Assembly (NCBI GenBank): GCA_002682825.1
Contig: NOKP01000022.1
Location: 620,001-684,000, forward strand
DNA: 64,000 bases
DNA from: Neonectria sp. B-13
Lineage: Eukaryota; Ascomycota; Sordariomycetes; Hypocreales; Nectriaceae
Direction: 5' to 3'
The notes beneath the pieces were generated by a model. The model saw only the letters and a list, made by a program, of their open reading frames with translations, was not told the DNA's origin and searched no databases. Positions 63,941 through 64,000 of this stretch are shown in pieces. Position 1 is the stretch's first letter; each line of letters begins with the position of its first letter. The position numbers were made by a program, and so were the translations under genes.

Positions 63941-64000
63941 ATGAACGAAATGCTAGCACAGCATTATCCTGTCTTCCAATATGACGGAACAGGTAACGGG
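63941..64000 (+). CDS. Start of a gene truncated by the window end
   Basis: An ATG at 63941 opens a frame reading MNEMLAQHYPVFQYDGTGNG to the last base. It follows a pyrimidine-rich leader, which supports a real start. Twenty residues are too few to name a family. Confidence 0.4.
   Translation, partial: MNEMLAQHYPVFQYDGTGNG

Overview
This window comes from a filamentous ascomycete (Pezizomycotina, most likely a Sordariomycete). The signs are many short introns of about 45-90 nt with GT-AG ends and CTAAC/CTGAY branch sites, Zn2Cys6 regulators, families found only in filamentous fungi, STAND/NACHT/ankyrin genes, and decayed copies carrying CAG-to-TAG changes that look like repeat-induced point mutation (RIP). 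Exon structures were worked out by hand from reading frame, splice sites and family motifs. Where coordinates are joined, the summed exon lengths divide by three. I see no rRNA genes, convincing tRNA genes or CRISPR arrays. || Layout. 0-0.7 kb: a small acidic hypothetical gene. 2-8.8 kb: a likely catabolic cluster of a Zn2Cys6 regulator, an isocitrate-lyase/PEP-mutase-family enzyme and a divergent Dal5-type MFS carrier; both promoter regions carry CCGATCGG sites. 8.8-12.6 kb: gene-poor DNA with one BTB gene and a NACHT relic. 12.7-19.4 kb: a sugar-use cluster of an MFS sugar porter, a divergent Zn2Cys6 regulator and a Gfo/Idh/MocA dehydrogenase. 20-27 kb: a graveyard of immune-receptor-like genes (a frameshifted NACHT NTPase and a broken ankyrin gene) flanking a short protein with a beta-strand-turn-strand C-terminus. 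27-31 kb: empty. 31-38.4 kb: an APC permease, an SGNH hydrolase and an amidase. || 39.6-45.2 kb holds the most striking gene: a 1709-residue protein joining a sacsin/HSP90-like GHKL ATPase to a C-terminal NO VEIN/DUF3883 domain with a PD-(D/E)xK-like nuclease core. It converges on a secreted protein with a long glycine/alanine-rich hydrophobic stretch. 49.9-60.2 kb: three short-chain dehydrogenases, an NB-ARC relic, an ammonium transporter with paired GATA sites, and a medium-chain reductase whose upstream region holds a three-unit tandem repeat full of palindromes. 62-63.4 kb: a reductase pseudogene. The last 60 bases begin a gene that runs off the window. || Working together: the first two clusters read as nutrient-uptake-and-catabolism modules, each with its own regulator. 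The permease, amidase and ammonium transporter point to scavenging of nitrogen compounds. The NLR relics and the ATPase-nuclease suggest a region that turns over self/non-self or genome-defence genes; that last reading is inference.
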